Positions 63,361 through 64,000 of a stretch of 64,000 nt of DNA are shown in pieces. Source of the stretch: Nocardia ignorata NBRC 108230 (GTDB lineage: Bacteria > Actinomycetota > Actinomycetes > Mycobacteriales > Mycobacteriaceae). Below the pieces are notes generated by a model that saw only the letters and a list, made by a program, of their open reading frames with translations, ran no database searches and had not been told where the DNA came from. Location: NCBI RefSeq assembly GCF_001612905.1, contig NZ_BDBI01000012.1:62001-126000 (forward strand), read 5' to 3'. Made by a program: the position numbers and the translations under genes. Every line of letters starts with the position of its first letter. Positions within the stretch are counted from its first letter, which is position 1.

Positions 63361-63399
63361 ATCCTGATAACCTTCAATGCAATTGAAGGTTATCAGGAT
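63361..63399. promoter_or_regulatory. Perfect 18-bp inverted repeat upstream of HD hydrolase
   Basis: ATCCTGATAACCTTCAAT and its exact reverse complement, with a 3-base spacer, 11 bases before the HD protein's start codon on the other strand. A second, shorter repeat CCTTCA-N7-TGAAGG lies at 63400-63418. Both together suggest a dimeric repressor; its gene is not identified. Confidence 0.7.
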
Positions 63400-63554
63400 T
63401 CCTTCAATTAGGCTGAAGGAGTGGCTGTCTGGTTCCGCCATGACGAGCGTGAAGGAGATGGTGCGCCGCCGGACCGGCCTGCGCGCTGAGCCGGCGATAG
63501 GGTGCACACAGCGTTCGTTCTTGTCGGAGTCCGGTAGGACCGTTGTGAGGAGTG

Positions 63555-64000
63555 ATGCGCGTGCGGATCGATCTGACCGGGAAGACGGCGTTGGTCACCG
63601 GCTCCACCCAGGGCATCGGGGCGGCCATCGCACAGGGGCTCGCCGACGCGGGCGCGCGGGTGGTGGTGAACGGACGCTCGGCCGATCGGGTGGACGCGGC
63701 GGTCGACGCCATACGCGGCACCGGTGGGGACGCGGTCGGTGTGGCGGCCGATGTGACCACCGACGAGGGCGTCGCCCGATTGCTGCGCGAATTGCCCGGT
63801 GTAGACGTTCTCGTGAACAATCTCGGCATCTTCGAGGCGGTGCCCGCGCGGGAGATCACCGACGCGCAATGGCGGTCGTTCTTCGAGGTGAACGTGCTGT
63901 CGGCCGTGCGGCTCATCCGGGCGTACCTGCCCGGCATGATCGAGCGCGGGTGGGGTCGCGCCCTGCAGATCGCCAGCGATTCCGCCGTGGTCACTCCCGC
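63555..64000 (+). CDS. SDR oxidoreductase, 3' end off the window
   Basis: The first 148 residues of a classical SDR: GKTALVTGSTQGIGAAIAQG (TGxxxGxG), VNGRSADR, DVLVNNLGIFE (NNAG-type) and ALQIASDSAV (catalytic Ser). ATG 63555 follows GAGG. The catalytic YxxxK lies beyond the right edge. NAD(P)H-dependent reductase of unknown substrate. Confidence 0.85.
   Translation, partial: MRVRIDLTGKTALVTGSTQGIGAAIAQGLADAGARVVVNGRSADRVDAAVDAIRGTGGDAVGVAADVTTDEGVARLLRELPGVDVLVNNLGIFEAVPAREITDAQWRSFFEVNVLSAVRLIRAYLPGMIERGWGRALQIASDSAVVTP

Noticed and set aside
1..64000. CRISPR arrays, rRNA or tRNA genes
   Set aside because: No regularly spaced repeats, T-loop or rRNA motifs were seen on reading through.

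Overview
The window is high-GC actinobacterial chromosome, most likely from Nocardia or a close mycolate-containing relative. Several genes point that way: an LprG/LppX-type lipoprotein, a glucosyl-3-phosphoglycerate synthase, two secreted LIP/alpha-beta lipases, an ECF41 sigma factor with SnoaL-like tail, a split NHEJ polymerase and ligase, a DUF397/XRE pair, two DUF574-type methyltransferases and a KstR-like steroid operator. No rRNA, tRNA, CRISPR array or intact transposase was seen.

Layout. 1-8.7 kb: FAD monooxygenase (cut by the left edge) divergent from a TetR gene and a type II thioesterase, then DUF2784, a zinc-finger SDR with its own divergent TetR, a membrane protein, the LigD-type polymerase, an ATP-dependent DNA ligase and a cold-shock protein. 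8.8-14.8 kb: a lone condensation-domain protein facing a tightly overlapping four-gene operon (CBS protein, heavy-metal-domain protein, PLP decarboxylase, cysteine-synthase/rhodanese fusion), which looks like an uncharacterised small-molecule locus. 14.8-17.2 kb: XRE/DUF397 regulatory locus with two small satellite genes; identical 14-base sites lie upstream of both satellites and a related site upstream of DUF397. 17.2-30 kb: ordinary chromosome (lipoprotein, lipases, PucR-type regulator, HAD-like protein, sigma factor/DoxX, GMC and ketosteroid-dehydrogenase-like flavoproteins, glutathione peroxidase, methyltransferase).

30-49.5 kb is an accessory region of mixed codon use. It holds orphan immunity proteins (Imm10, Imm8), TPR and phosphoesterase genes, two hydrolase/regulator pairs, and at least five genes broken by single-base frameshifts. 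These include a tyrosine recombinase whose 3' end is duplicated 11.4 kb away as a direct repeat. The region ends with a three-gene overlapping micro-operon and a DUF5919-like regulator overlapping an inositol-monophosphatase gene.

49.5-64 kb returns to core-like sequence. It carries the lipoprotein and a compact operon of cytochrome-b5 desaturase, type III polyketide synthase and SyrD/PvdE-type ABC exporter, followed by GpgS, TerD, IlvD, an MmcQ/YjbR protein, TetR, a Dyp peroxidase, a Tat-exported HD protein divergent from a perfect 18-bp inverted repeat, and an SDR cut by the right edge.

The best candidates for something undescribed are the condensation/CBS/HMA/PLP locus at 8.8-14.8 kb, the desaturase/type III PKS/exporter operon at 50.7-55.3 kb, and the XRE satellite regulon at 14.8-17.0 kb. 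All product predictions are inferences from family resemblance; no database search was run.
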